64,000 nt of DNA, from positions 687,501 to 751,500 of the forward strand of contig JACEVL010000209.1 in NCBI GenBank assembly GCA_020284085.1, written 5' to 3'. Below the pieces are notes generated by a model. That model was not told the origin of the DNA. It worked only from the letters and a program-made list of their open reading frames with translations, and searched no databases. Origin of the DNA: Aporrectodea caliginosa (taxonomy: Eukaryota > Annelida > Clitellata > Crassiclitellata > Lumbricidae). A program made the position numbers and the translations under genes. Positions 40,701 through 55,700 of the stretch are shown in pieces (the stretch's first letter is position 1; the number at the start of each line of letters is the position of its first letter).

Positions 40701-43700
40701 GAAAGGTAGTTGACTATGTTGGAGTGTCTGAAGCTGAAGTGGAAGAAAGATAAAAGAAAACTACTAGAAGGATAAAAGGATAGGAATTTCTAAAAGTACA
40801 ACGTTCTTACTGTCTGTACGAGTGAGTTGTTCTGGTAGAGGTTGTAGAGGGTAATGATGCCATTCGCCCTAAGAGGTGCCTGCCAACTGACCTCCAGAGA
40901 CCTTGCCTCCACCTCATTAACCATCGGAGGATCGATGCTGTCTGGCTCTACATAAATCATTCACAGTTTCAGTAAACCTTGTAAATAGTGACAAGCCAAA
41001 TTAAGTTATATATACAACCTTTCAAATAAATTATTTTTATGAAAGAAATTATTTGTAAATATTGTTTTATGAAGAAATTATGAATTGACATTATTAAAAA
41101 CAAACTTTATGAAATAAACGAGTTCCATAAAACAGATGATTGTGACACAATAAATCATTACGGATAAATAGATAGTACGTTATGAATCTGAAGATTTACA
41201 TACCACCTCTCAACCTTAACACACTGCCAAATACATATTCTGTAACATACAACTCTTTGGAATGAACTCCTGAAAGCTCCCTGCCATAGTTCGCTCATTC
41301 CTCTCTCACCTATCAATCTCAGCGCTCTACTGCTTGCCTTCTCTCCTGCAGCATTTTAAAATAGACTGAAACCAAACTTTTCAAGCTATCTTAGCCTGCT
41401 TCCTCTCCTGCACTTTCCTCTCCTCTCACACTCCCATACACCACGCCGTCTCCTCGGTTCAACTCCCTGCTCGTATTCTTAACTGGCACTGAAACAGAAC
41501 AGAGAACCTGGCTCTTGACTCGACATGGCGTTTGGTGAGCAAGCTCTAACGGAGACTCAAACTCTTGTGTGACACTGAGAAATTTCTGAAATTTATATTT
41601 ACAGATACTACAGAATGAGATGGGAGTGGCTGGTGGTACTTACTGTCCTGCCGGGTAACTAGGAACGCCCAGTCAGAAAACGTCCTGCCATAGGTGTTGC
41701 TTGCAGAAACACTGAATGCGTATTGAGTGAATGGCAAAAGATTCGTCTTTGTGTACGAAGTTGCGGTAGTTTCCGATGGAAAAAGACTGAAAAAAGACAT
41801 GTCTTCATAAAATAATAACACAGGAAGACGCAATATGCTTTATAAGCACATCAGGGAGACAGTCTGCTCAGTTCAACATTTCTTAAACAACATGGAGACA
41901 GTATACACATCATAAAATAAGAGCAGCACAATCTACGTTTTATAAATGCAACACGAAGTCTTGGTTTCATAAAAAAGCTGAACATGTTTAGAGATTATGC
42001 TTACCATCTCTGAATTTCCACAAAATTCATGTTAAAATGAGGCTGAAGAAACTGAATATCATGCTCTATGGGCACTCTAAAGTGAAATTAGCTGCACCTA
42101 AGTTGTGGTGCAAGTCTTCTAACCCTGAGCCTTTCCCCATGCAGTGTGTAGCCCAAAACCACTCCGAGCTTTGATCACCGAAACAGGGTCAAAAGCCTTC
42201 AATTTTTGGTCTGGATATTAACCCGATTATAGCCTGCTTTTGGTGTTCCATCAGTTAATGCCAAGTGCACCAGAAAATGGTGCTACAAAAGTTGCTACCA
42301 TAACTACTACCGCTTTCGTGCAAGACTTGTCTTGTTAAAGCGCTCTATAAATGTCTAATTGTATTGTATTGTATTGTAACTAATAAGAATAATAACAAAC
42401 TCTGAAGAATAGCAGAACAAAGCCAAACAATACGAACTTCTCAACAACGGCATCTAGAAAGGAGGCATCCTTGAACAGAAGCTGGAATGTAGGTTCACGG
42501 TCTGAGTTCCATCGAGCAACTGGACTCCATGTGGCAGTAATTGAACTTGAAGTCGAGGACAACAGGTTTGGCGGAAGGACGCCATCTGGTGCTAAGAGAC
42601 AAAATGAAGAGAGAACATTAAGCCCTGAACTCTCACTCTTTAACTCTACTTTGTTAACTTAATCAATCAAATAATAAAAATATCTTCACTCAGTATTCAG
42701 CCAATCAAATAAAATGTGATCTAGCGTGATCATTCAGCAATGCAATTCAAAAAGCTGATAAAAGAAATGAAAGTAAATACTATCAAAAACGACTGATAGA
42801 TATGAATATATACGAAATCAGGATGTACAATAAAATGGTAACTCCTCAGAAACAGCTGAACATTAAAATGATTTTGAAAGGTGCGAAAAAACATAAAGAA
42901 GTAAATAAAATGTAAAACTCATGACTACTATGAAAGTATGAAATTCAAAGTAAATGAAAAGGAACAACTATGCAGCATAGTATTGGCAGCTATGATTTAA
43001 ATAGTTTTGCTTATTAGAAGCCAGAGAATTATATCTGCTCAAGCTAGAGTCGTCTGAATTACCAGCCATTGGTAAGGAAACGGTAGCAATATCACTGAGA
43101 ATGAAGCCTTTAGTATTTGATGCGTTCATCTGGATCGAGTAACTGCTGAACGGCAAAAGTCCCGTTATGTTCACCCATGAACCGATCACAACTGTTTCAT
43201 TGGTACGATAGAGACTACGCCGGCCGCTGTAAGATGTAAAGTCCATTTTACCTGAAACAGTCAATTTTATTTTAAATGGTTCACTCATCAAGTGCTTGCA
43301 ATGGAACAGTTACTACTCATAACCTTAAGTACATAACACAAAACTACTCACTTCTGCCGGTTTGTGCTCACAGCTAGACACTACCACCACACATATGGCA
43401 TCCACTGTAGCCAATCTTGTCGAATGCTTGCCTTGTAATGGTCACCATGCAGAAAACTTAAACTTTCATAACACAAAACTGTCTAGTGCTGTCACAGTGT
43501 CCATTGCTGCATATCACTAGACATTTGCACTAGACCAGGGGTCTCCAAAGTACGGCCCGCGGGCCACATCCGGCCCGCCAAGGCCTTTAATCTGGCCCGC
43601 AGAACTCTCCTTGAAGAAACAAACTAAATTGGAAAAATTGAAAATTTTAACGCCGCTGTACTCTGACATGCATATTGCCAAAATCCATGTCGCTGTTTGT

Positions 43701-46700
43701 AGGCACTGTGCCTGATATGCAATGACACCATTGCAGTGCTTAAAGAGTACAATATTCTGAGACATTATGAATCCAAGCATTCATCGCATTACTCACAATT
43801 CACTGGACAGCTGCGCACAGAGAAATGTTTTTCTTCGGAGTTTTGGCCCGTGGAGCTTTAGAAAGTCAGCAATGTGGCCCCCCGCTGGAAAACTTTGGAG
43901 ACCCCTGCACTAGACTATACATGTTCAATAAGAAATATGTGAAATAAAATAAAATTATCAATTTTTTTATTCTTTTAATTGTGTGCCATTCAACCCAGCT
44001 AAGGAATGCACTCAAGTATAATACATGTACGACAGAACATTGATGCCATTGTGAGTGAAGGACTTACTCAAGGTTCATACACAGTACCTGTCTGAGTGGA
44101 GGCTCGAACCGATTCTCTCCGTGTTACAGGCCCAGTGCTCTAACCCAGTGCTTCCCAAACTTTTCTGTGTCACGGACCGGCAGAATTAACTTTAAAGTGT
44201 CACGGACCGACAGGAATTTTCCCACTGCAGAAGGACCGGTGCCCAATTTATTAGTTTTTCGATCACCTAAAGTAGATTCCTCAAATATGTGATAAAATTG
44301 ATTTAAATGCATACTTAGCCAATTCTAAGACTCTATTGCCCTTTAACTGCTAGCCTAAAAAGTGTTTTTGACTTAAAAAAATTAAAATAGCCATTTCCTG
44401 ATTCCAAGACAATTTGAACAGTTTCTTGACTCATTCTGCGGACCGGCAACTGAGGGCTAGCGGACCGGTGCCGGTTCGCGGACCACCACTTTGGGAAGCA
44501 CTGCTCTAACCAATTGGCCACTGTGCCACACTGCATGTGTGTATGTATTTGTGCACATATGTAAACAAGCACGCATGTAGATTGTAGAATTGTAGATATG
44601 TATGGAAAATTGGAAATTATCTGAACATCCATACAGCACAGTTAAATTCCATCTAAAAACAAGGTTATACTCATACTTGGATTAATGTAGAACATTCCCT
44701 CGAAATAGCTGTCATAGAAGAGAAGACCATTTGGGGTTTGAACCCTTGTCCACTGCACCCTGACTGAGCGTGCATCCGAGACCTGTGCGCTGAGGCCTAT
44801 GGTGCCCTGTGGAGGGGCTTCCTGGGTTCGGGCACTCACTTCATGACTGGAGCTGCAGCCCATCGCCGTGCATGCTTCGACGCGGAAATAGTGAAGGCTC
44901 CAGGGCTGGAGGTCATTTAAGTTGACGAACCTTTGTGCCGAGTCATTGAAGATGAAGAGACCGTTGTGGAAGAGATGGTACTGAACGATCACTCCTAAAC
45001 ATACGCCAATGAAAACAAAGAATTTGGAAATTTAGAATGACAAATCAGATATTGTGGAATATAAATTTAAATAACCCTGGAGATTTATAAACATCAGAAT
45101 CAACTGTGTTGCAAAACAGAAAAATAAATCTGAAGAGGCAGGTGAAGATTTAAGATATTTGAAATGGAAATTTAAATAAAGATGGAGAATAAATAAATTG
45201 GAATGAAGATTTATATGGAAATTTCAGATATATGGAATGGAAATTTATATAATAAGATTCAGATGGAGATTTAGAATGAGCAGAATTAAGAGCATTCACA
45301 AAGACTTAACAAATTAGAATGGTGATAGGTATATACTCAGATGAAAAGTCAGAATGAATAGACATAAGCACATTCAAAGAGATTTTAGATATTCAGAAGT
45401 CCTGAAGAATTTAGCAAAGCAATCCAAATGAGTATTTAAGAGAGTTAGAGTGATTAGACCTAATTGCATTCAAAAAGATTTTACAAATTCAAATTGCAGA
45501 TTTAAATGAAGCTGGAGCAAGATTCGAGAGATTTTGAACTATCACCCTAATTATTAGTATCCCAATTAAGAGCTACAAACCATTAGGTGAAGTGGGTAAA
45601 TCCCATGAGACGATAAGTTGAGTTGGACTGGGTGAAGTAACCACAGGATCTGGAACCCCGTCAGGCGCCATTTCTCTCGTAGTTACCTTGGTAGAATTAC
45701 TCAAAGTGCAGCCTCCACCAGTACAACCCTAAAATACGGAAATCAACGGCAAAAACATAAAAATTAACGAAGACCAGATCATTAACACTTTAATGACGAG
45801 AGTGTACTAAAAGTGACTGGGGAACCAAAGCAGCTTGTCATTAAAGTGTTAAGCTAATTAACCCTGAAAGACAGCCACAGACTACAATAATGGATAAAAT
45901 TCATCCATTACAGGAACAGAACCCATCAAAGACCCAATTTAGAGCTCCCTAAATCAAATATCGTGAATAGTCCATAAAAATGCTAGGCGCTGAAAATAAA
46001 GTATACCTGAACTACTACTCCTGGCCCAGTTAGCTAAACTGGTCAGAGTGTAGGCTACATCTCTGTGTAAGAGAGTGCAGATCACGATTTGCTTCCTGAA
46101 GGTGGCTTATTTCAGACATTTAAATCTCGGGCTAACACGGATACCTTAAATGGCGCGGCACCCATTCAAACAGGTAGCGGTGGTGAAGGATCTCACATAC
46201 TGCTCAATTTGTTGAAAAATGAGCAGGGTCGATGCCATACGGTCGCTATATAAAATCGAGTACATTTACATTTACTGCATACTTAATATTTCATTGCCTG
46301 TAAAAGTGTTAATGGTCTGGTCTTCTGTATAATTAATCATAAAATTCGCTAGGTGGCAGTAATAATACAAGGGTTTCAATTCTACTGCTTGGATCCGTAT
46401 AAAGATCCCCACCATTTTAAGCAGTAAAAATCTAAACAAGTAAATTTCCAACACAGTGCAGGCTTAACTTAGGATACTCAAAGTCACACATAATAATAAT
46501 AATGACCTGACCTTACATGACCTGACCTTACCTGACCTAACGTGACCTTACCCTTAGTTAAGCAGATGTGCATTACCAAGATCTTAAAGAAGTAGAGAGT
46601 TCCTGGACGGAGGGTTTCGATGGTGCAGAATTGGATCAACGTCTCCGTGCTGTTGTAGGCATCGATCCCATCGGTCGACGGATCCTGTGACATGTACAAT

Positions 46701-49700
46701 GTGTACATTGTCATTTCACCATTCCGCTGCAGTGGTAAATCCCATTCAACGTACGCTCTGGTCGGACCTGGTCACAAATTCAGCACAGCTAATCAGTAGT
46801 CAATCAAATCTGTTAGATTTAGAGGGCTGTGTTTCAGTGCCTGTAAAAGCTTCTGAAAATGCACTATATATATGCCAACTTGTTATAATGCTCTCTTTGG
46901 TAGCCATATCCAGATGTCTTGTCAGAATGAAGTCTTTTTATAATGAGTATATATTTTTCTACGTGAATTAATGCAATCTCTCTTTCTTCCTTTAAGAAAC
47001 ACCTCAAAACTCACTATTTGTTATTGGCTATCAAGAATTCGAATATGTAACAGCTCTTCACCTGGCGACTAACTAACCGCGCCTCTGATTCACATTTCTG
47101 TTTGATCTTACATGTGTTAAAAATGTTTGTAATAATAATGATAATAGTACGTATAGTGTAGCATAATTATGAGAGGCCAACCAAAGAAATAACATATAAC
47201 TCAGCAGAGACTTCACAGCATTAGTAATTACCAAGAAGGGTGATCCTTGGTGGATTGATGGATGTGGGTGGAAGTTGGGCTGTCATGATTTGAGTTACTT
47301 GGCTTGATCCACAGCCAACCTGGTTACACGACTCCAAGTAAAAATAGTAGGTCGTATAAACCTGAATATCAAACAAAGTTCGAGTCAGTAACAAATGCTC
47401 TTAATGTTCTCTAGTTGTTCATTTCCTTCTGACATCACAATCAACTGCAGAATAATTTCCCCTCTGACTGTCACAACATTAGAGGAAGGATATTCAGCAC
47501 GTAGATTATGACAATAACAATTGTACTTTACTTCTTCCTTGCAGATCATTTCTACCTCAGGTAAAAATTAATTAATACAAATCACAATCTGTGAAAGATC
47601 ACAAAAAGTTCAAGAAAGTAGTCAGTAAAGTTGCAGTTTGAAATCTAGAACATTTCACCGAAATAAAATAGAAAGACGACATAGATTCCCAACAGAACTG
47701 AGACATACACTTAGGTTGGTGACATTGTACGACTGAAGGACACCAGTGTAGATTGGCAAGTCTAGTCCTTTGTAGAGGATGAAGCCAGTTAAGACGCCAT
47801 TGGGAGAGCCTGGTATAGTCCAGCGCAGGAAAATGAACGTTGTTCCAATGTCAGCAGCCACAGGCTGAAAGACATTCGATGGAACTGGAGACACAGAAAC
47901 AGAACAACTGAGTGTAACTGTTGTTGTACAATAGAAGAATACAACTGTATTTGATATTGCCCTCCTTCCAAAGTTCCGAAGTGCACACGATCGACAATAT
48001 GACAAAACATTAAAACATCGATGACACTGAGCAACTGTGCGTGAAAGACTTCCAAGTATCATAGCACGAAGTTTTTTAATGTTTTATAAAAACAACACAA
48101 ATATGTACACATGTGTGTACATACATATGTATGTATGCATGTACATATCTATGTATGTAGGTAGGTACGTAGGTACACGATGAGCATGCAAAACAATAGG
48201 TTACTATAATGCACAGATATAAGACATCTCCACCCAGGAACTGGAAGTGAGTAGACATAACTACATGTAATATTATGTCTCTATATTCGTTTTATTGATA
48301 AAAGCAATCTGACAAAAACGCAGAAATCATAACATGAGTGATAATGGATAATTAAAAGTGTAATGGAATGCAAATCTTTGAAATTTCTTAGAGTTCCATA
48401 TAGAAGCGTGAGTTCTATCAGGACATATGTTCCACATTTAACCCCTTCCTAATTTCTAAAGGCAGCATCAGTAGAGTGATGCAGAAGGCTAACCATCTTC
48501 GAGGGTCACGATCTGTGTTCCGTCTGGACTCTCTGTGCATCCACCGTCAGTACAGGCCACCAGATGCACCGTATAGTTTGTGTACGGCACTGCGTTTGTT
48601 ACCAGAACTAAGGAAATATTTCATTCAAAATTAACAAGATATAAAAAAATCATGACCATCCTTAAGATAACATTACATGAACCCCTGCCTATCGATTTTG
48701 TTTTGATTGAGCGCCACTGAATAAGCTGGTTCCCACGACTTCGCTTTTGTGGTCGCTGTAGAAGTTTCGAGTTTACGATTACAGAACATTCTCATTTTTA
48801 AAGCAATAAATCATTGTTATTAGTCTGTAAATTCAGTTGCACTGGTGTCTAACTGATGCTGCACCATAATCAAGCATTAATAATCAGTTCAGTATCCAGA
48901 AGATCAGTCCACTTAGACAGACAGGTAGGTGGATAGAGCAACTTAAATGCAAGAACCAGTTCGTAAATCTTAGGATGCGTAAATGTGACCAAGGTTGTCA
49001 TAAGACTATGACAAGTATTCTAGATTGCTTGTGTTAGTTTAGAGAATATCTGCTATGTTGAATAAGTGTTGAGAATTGACTCCATCTCTAGATGCAGAAG
49101 AACAGCTGTCCGTTAAGCTACCCTGGGAAAGCTATGAGAATGAAGTGTTAGTGACTTCATTTTCTCAGCCTCAGCATATGAGGGCCGGTGGCCAGTCCTC
49201 TCTCCTTCACCGTCTCATCTTCCCACTGACAGTATGTGGTCAATGTACTCATTATAGCTGAGTTGGCTAGGGGTGCAGATAAAGCAGAAATCTCGAACCA
49301 AATTTCTGCCCATGCAGGATTTGAACCTTTGACCTTTCGATTGACAGTTCAGCATGCTGACCAATAATTGTGACCATATGCAGAATACACCAGAAAATCA
49401 TCATAATGCTGCCCTCAGCTGAAGTCTCAGCCACTGTATTAAAAAAGAAACCATTGTATCAAGACAAAAGAGAAATCTGAGAAGACACAGAAACAGTGGA
49501 AATCAGTCCAGAACATTCTCAAGAAGCCACAATCATTGGGTCAAAAGCTGACATACAGTGAGCCACTGGTAAGAACAATGCCTATACTTTACACAATCCC
49601 TCATGATGCAAATTGATATAAAGCTGTCTGCTGATCTTCTTAAATTCCTGGAGCCAACCTCTCTGCACAGTGCCATCAGTGGTGAAGAGCTCGAATGCAG

Positions 49701-52700
49701 GCGTAGTCATGTTTGCTGTATAGTAGGTGCGCACGATGTACTTTATTATTCGTCCTGTGTTGCTCTGAGGCGCCTCCCAAAACACATCAAAACGATTACC
49801 AGACAACACCCTGACAGTCGGTTCTGGTACATGGTTTGGAGCTGAAAGCAAGACACAGTCCACGTTTTCACACTTCACAGTTTCGATTCTGGATTTAAAA
49901 TAACAGCATAAAAAAGGGCGTTTAACATTGTCCCACAAAGTGGATGTCACTAATTCATGCAATATAAAATAATAAATAAGTAATCTAAAGTGAAGGAGCC
50001 CAGCATTGCGGTAGTATGCAAAAATACACTGCCATTATTGCAATTAATTTTCGTTGTTTAAACTTGCTTCAGATCAAACTAACACTGTCATGGCCCAACA
50101 AATATTTCAGTACTGGGCTAAAAGTGGTGGCGACTTTTACATACATAGATACCTATGAACACATAATTATGATGAGCTTTGTCCCATGGAAGTACCTGTA
50201 AGTAGCATGTACACATACCTCCTTCTCTGGTTCTGCCAGTGGCCCAGTCACTAAGAACCGACCCAGCAGGATTCACCGCCTCAACACGATACATGTATTC
50301 TAAATAAAGAAAAACGGAGAGCAATCGTTGACATGAAACAAATCAGATTAGCAGAACAAAACATACACTAATTGGGCCTTACACTAAACTCTCGTATTAA
50401 CCAAGGTCAAGCTTGAAGCTGCGACAAGCTGAAAGATTTTACATTACATTCGATATTACATTACATGACCAACGTATGCCGTCTGCAGTAGGGTAACTTT
50501 GTTTCGGCAACGGATGAGCAACGTGGATCCTAAACGTTAGTCATGAGCACCCCTTCGACCTACTGATCATCAGGCAAGGACTACCTTTTCTGCACAAACC
50601 CAGTGGTTAGACAGATTTCCAGAAGCAGCTTCATCTACTACCAATGATTTGCCAAGAACTTCAACAGCTATGGGTATCCTGGTAGAACTGCTGCAGTCCT
50701 TCACCCAAAATTACAATTGTACTGTCAGAAACAGCTCAAGAAACATCTGAGCTTTCATATAGGTCCAACAGATAGTTTTTGTTTCAACCTTATAGGTCAG
50801 AACAATGCAAATGTTGATATACAAACACTTCAAGACACCTCGAAATGAGCATTTAGACAAGTACTTACCAATTAGATATAGAAAATGTCTAGTTGACAAG
50901 CGTACCTGTAAATGGCAGAAGGTCATAGTCATAGGCAAAGGTGTTTGTACTGTTGGAGATCACTTGAATCATTAGGCTTGTACAGGTGGTGCTGGTGGTT
51001 GGCTGTGAACAACCAGCCATATCAACACCCAAACTTGAAACTGCAGATGCCGACATTGATACCGACATACGGTTGTAACGCAGTTCATCCAAAATACATC
51101 CACCAAAGCCTAAGAAGCAAAAACTTTGGCGTTGGTTGAAACGAAGAAGAAACTCACAATGATGAAAGTTTAAGAAGTTTTAAAGCCTATGCAACAAATT
51201 AAAAGTCGATTGAAAATGATGTATTAGTAGCAAACAAGTAATTAATCTAAAATAAATTTGCTGAAGTATGGCTATGGATGTGTCTGACCTACAAAACAAA
51301 TTCGTGCAGCCAGCAGCAATATGTAAATTAAAAAATCTCTGAAATCAAATCTCCATATTAAACTTTTTTTCATATTCTTCTCAAACACTAACTTTACATA
51401 GCACACTGCATATGGCTGTATTCAGTAATTGCAAAGATGTAATGTAATTGTGAAGTAGCTTGCTACCTACACTTCTCTAAAAAGTCATTATAACATAAGT
51501 TTTAGATCTTTACGCCGATACCACCTGTATATCAGTGTCATCTGTACCTGGCTGCAGTGTCATCTCATAGTTTCCCTGCCCTGTTCTGCCTCAATGTAAC
51601 ATGTACCTTCATCGTTGTCGGGCACTTCATTCTGGAACAGGACAACCAGCAACATGAGCTCCTTATCCTTTTGCTACCTCTAATTAGCCAACATTTGAAG
51701 ACCATTCTATTTAATCATGGCCTTGTTTTGTCAGGTCAACAGCAACTCTGTTTAGTCTTTCTTTTGAGGTGCTATATAAATGCACAGCTATGACAATGAG
51801 TACATTACACACTACACTCTCTGCCCCAAATTCTTCTGTTGCCACAAAAATTGCCCAGATACACGGCTTACTTGTCTGCAGTCGATTTCGTAGTCCGCTC
51901 TTTTCCGCAAATACATCTCCCTCAGACCCAGAAGGCATTCCACCAACGTAGATGAAAGAAGCAAGACTGATTCCCGGTTGGTCAGCGCCAGAACCATACG
52001 TCGTCGGAGTAATGCTATCGACTGCGACGGTCATAAATCGTCCAGTTGTGGTCAAATGCACCAAGTGCCATTGACCGTCACATAGTGAAGTGGCATTGAA
52101 CAGAACGTTGTCTTCAACTCCATTGTTGCTGATCACCCAGGCAAGGTAACCGGAGATAATCTGGACGAGGTAGAATGAACCGCTGCCCCCATACGCAAAA
52201 AACAGAAGACCCGACAGATATTCCGTTCGGAATTTGAATGAGAAGTCCGTCGAACTACCTCCGGAAAAAGTTGCTGACCGAAAAACCAAATACCCTACAC
52301 ACAGTAGGCAACAAGAAACCACCAACACAAGTGAATATAAGACAACGATCAATCAATCAATCAATATTCGCTTTATTCATAATGTTCAAGCTGACACAGC
52401 CACAACTTGAATAACTTTGAATTAACGAGTTGTGTTTCACTGAAACAGAAGCTCAATTACAGTAAGACTCTTTTGAAAGCATTTAATAAATTATTATCTG
52501 ATATATTGAAGTCTTAAGTAGCAACAGACAATGTAAAATTAATTCAGACAAAGGAAATTGTATATGAAATGTCTTGACAAGAACCCGGTAGAGCATGGAC
52601 TTATTATAAACATGAAGTTATCAGAGGATTTTAAGGCCTGGGATCGCCGATTCCGATTAATACCGACTAGTGCAAAATCCGGCCCAAACTGATTACCGAA

Positions 52701-55700
52701 CGATTAATCGGCCCATCCCAACATGCAGCCTTTTACAAATCTAACAAGTTGTCGATATCTGGCAGAAGAAACGTTTACCAGTGCTTAATATTAACTCACT
52801 ACTTGTCATCACTGATAATTTTTCATACTATTTGTTTACCAGTTCCATAGAAGCGAATGCCACTTATGTAGGACGAGGGACAGCCCTGCCAGATTGGGCT
52901 GACGTTGGTTGATCCCAAGGCACTGCTTAAGTTCACCATCATCCATTCCTCTGCAGGAGTTGCCTGAGTCATTATGCGGAAATTCTTCAGGCAACCTTGA
53001 AATCCTTGTTGAACAACCTTTAGAAAATAATCCACGAAATGTCAAATGTGGGCCATTTGACAAAAGAACACTTTACTATTGAAAACTGTATTATTTCATC
53101 ACATAAAAACAAGCTATTGTACAAAGAAAACCAATAAAAATGTACAACAAAACTGTAATAATAGTAATAATAATGATACATAGGAAGAATACTTTCTAAC
53201 TAATAAATATAAGCCAAGAACAATTGCAAAAACAACAATTTCTAGTCCACTGTAAGTAACCAGCTACTTCTAGGGCGCTTTGAACAGTCAATCGCATGTC
53301 ACAGGGCCAAAAAGGCCCAGAGGGAAAATGAATCTAGCACGGTTGAATTAGAGGTCTTCACCTGCATTTTAGGGTTAGTATCCTGTCTTTGTATGATGAA
53401 AGTGTCAGGAAGGCCGCCTAAATAGACTCCCGTGTTGTTACCCAAGACATTGCTCTGACATTGGCTTGTATTGAAACCTGGAATAGAAAACACCATTCTA
53501 TTACATATTTCTCAAATACTGGAAATATAGTGCCAGAGGTACAGACAATGAACTGTAACATGAACAATAAAATCTGCCAACCTAACGTTAAAGCTATGAC
53601 TGAGGCTACTGTTTGGCAGTAAAAAGAAACAATCAGTTATGCTGTGAGAGCAGCTGAAGAGGCACTCAAAATCAGACTAACACTAAGACTCAAAACTGAT
53701 TGGAAAGATTACTTAACCTAAAATTCCATCCCTTACCAAGAACTGGTGGCAAAAGCTGGTAAAGGCAGAGACCAAGAAACTGCAGTCTCACGCAAAGCTT
53801 TCTGTTCTGTCAAGCAATTATCTCTCCTACAATATAGTGACTTTCACTCAAAATTTAAAACTCTTTTCCCACAAATCGTACCCCGATTCCTCCCCTTCCC
53901 CTTACCTCTCCCGCCACTTCAATTTTAAACAGCATCCACAGTTGCCATCTACTGGACCCTTTGGATCTTGACTTGGAACCGATTCTGACCTCAGCTGCCT
54001 ATCGATTTTGTTCTGACTGAGCACCTTTGAATGAGTTGGTTTCAGAGACTTTTTTATTTTGGGTGCCGTAGAAATCTTGAGATAACAATTACGACTAACC
54101 AGACCAGGATGCAGTAGATAGATATTCGTTTTATTTTCTGACAGGTTGACAGACCGCAACCAGTTACAATAGAAATATGTTAAATAATGAAATCAAAAAC
54201 AAACAAAAAAAAACCAGACAGGTGTGCAGTCAGTTAGGGCAAGCGTTTTAAAGTACACGAGGGATAAAGTTCTTCACGTCCTTAGCAGGCAGTTCAAAGT
54301 TATGACGTCTTGGGCGGAGGTTGTATCGTCGTTGTACGATTGGTGGGAATAGCCCTCGCAAGACATGGCAGTCATTCCTAATAACTGCCTGAAGCAGTCG
54401 CTCTTAGCTGCACCCACCATATCCTCCACGCCCGGCGATCGCGGTGGGAGGAAACCCAGTACTGATTATCTGCAACTATGCAGCACTGCCTAGGTAAGTA
54501 TGTCAGGTAAATCAAAGTATGGCAAGGTATTATTATTAATTAATCTTAATATTAACAAAATTAGATGTGTGAATGTGAGGCATGGCTAATAATCCACTTA
54601 CCAGAATACGAGTTATTCATTCGAATTGTTCCTTGTTTACCCAGTCGAGTTGCTTGGATGCCTTGCCAGTAACCGTTATTGTACATGAAACCACCATCGT
54701 CAAGAGTTGTCACAGCTGTCGGACAACCTAAACAAAGAAATCCTGGTCAATCATGCACAAGTGCTACATAGACTCATCACTTAAGTAAACTTATTGACCA
54801 AACAACAGAGAATTTAAGCTGTGATTCCTTTTAAAGACAAAATCCAACCAGTAAGGCCAAATTTCACATAATTAAAAAATTACTTCTTTTAATGTCAAAA
54901 TTTATGTAGATTTAACACTATTTAAAGCCAATTAGCAGAGAATAAAAGATAAAATCTTCTTCACAATAAAAATCTGAAACACCACATTAAACCTCCACAG
55001 TAGTCAACAATTACATAAATTAATATAAGAATCAATAATAAATGTAACGTAGTAATCAGCAGAGAGGACCTTGAGTGTCAAAGAGGAACCAAGGCCGACC
55101 AGCTTTCAACTGAATGACAAGATATTCCTCTTGGATTCCAGGTGAAGCAGCGAAGAAAATCAGAGCGTCACTCTGGAAAGTGCGGAAAAAGAGGCTGATT
55201 CCTAAATAAGAAAAGTCATGACAAAATGCAATGACAAAATCTCAAGAAACTTTGAAAGTAAAACAGGTTGAATGAGGTAAAGGTGAAACTTACACATTTC
55301 AAAAGACATTGTGGTCCTTGGCTGAAGGATCAAACAAGCGTTACATTTACCTGCCGATGAATTGCTCCTGAGCAAGTCTGGGTACAAAGTTGAAGGACCA
55401 CTATAATAAAGCTCTGAAGAAATTCTTCATCTTCTTCTTCAAGTTCCCTGCCTTTGGGTAGATTCAAATCATCCAATAGTGCCACTCCTCTTGATGCTGG
55501 GCTTCCTCCTTCAGTTTACTGTATCCATTCACCATCATCCAGTCCACCAGCATCCGCCAAGGCTTCCTCTTGTTCTCTTTTCCTCCATTCTTCCCTCCAT
55601 GACAGTTCTTAGCAGGGAATCCTAGATTCAAGCAAGATCTGAAGAAACTATGTGAGTTAATCTGCAGTATATGGTTTTATTTACTTACATGCTTATTTAC

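Noticed and set aside
43517..43780. 87-codon minus frame overlapping the hAT MITE
   Set aside because: It shows no transposase motif I can name and runs over the element's terminus, so it is taken as chance.
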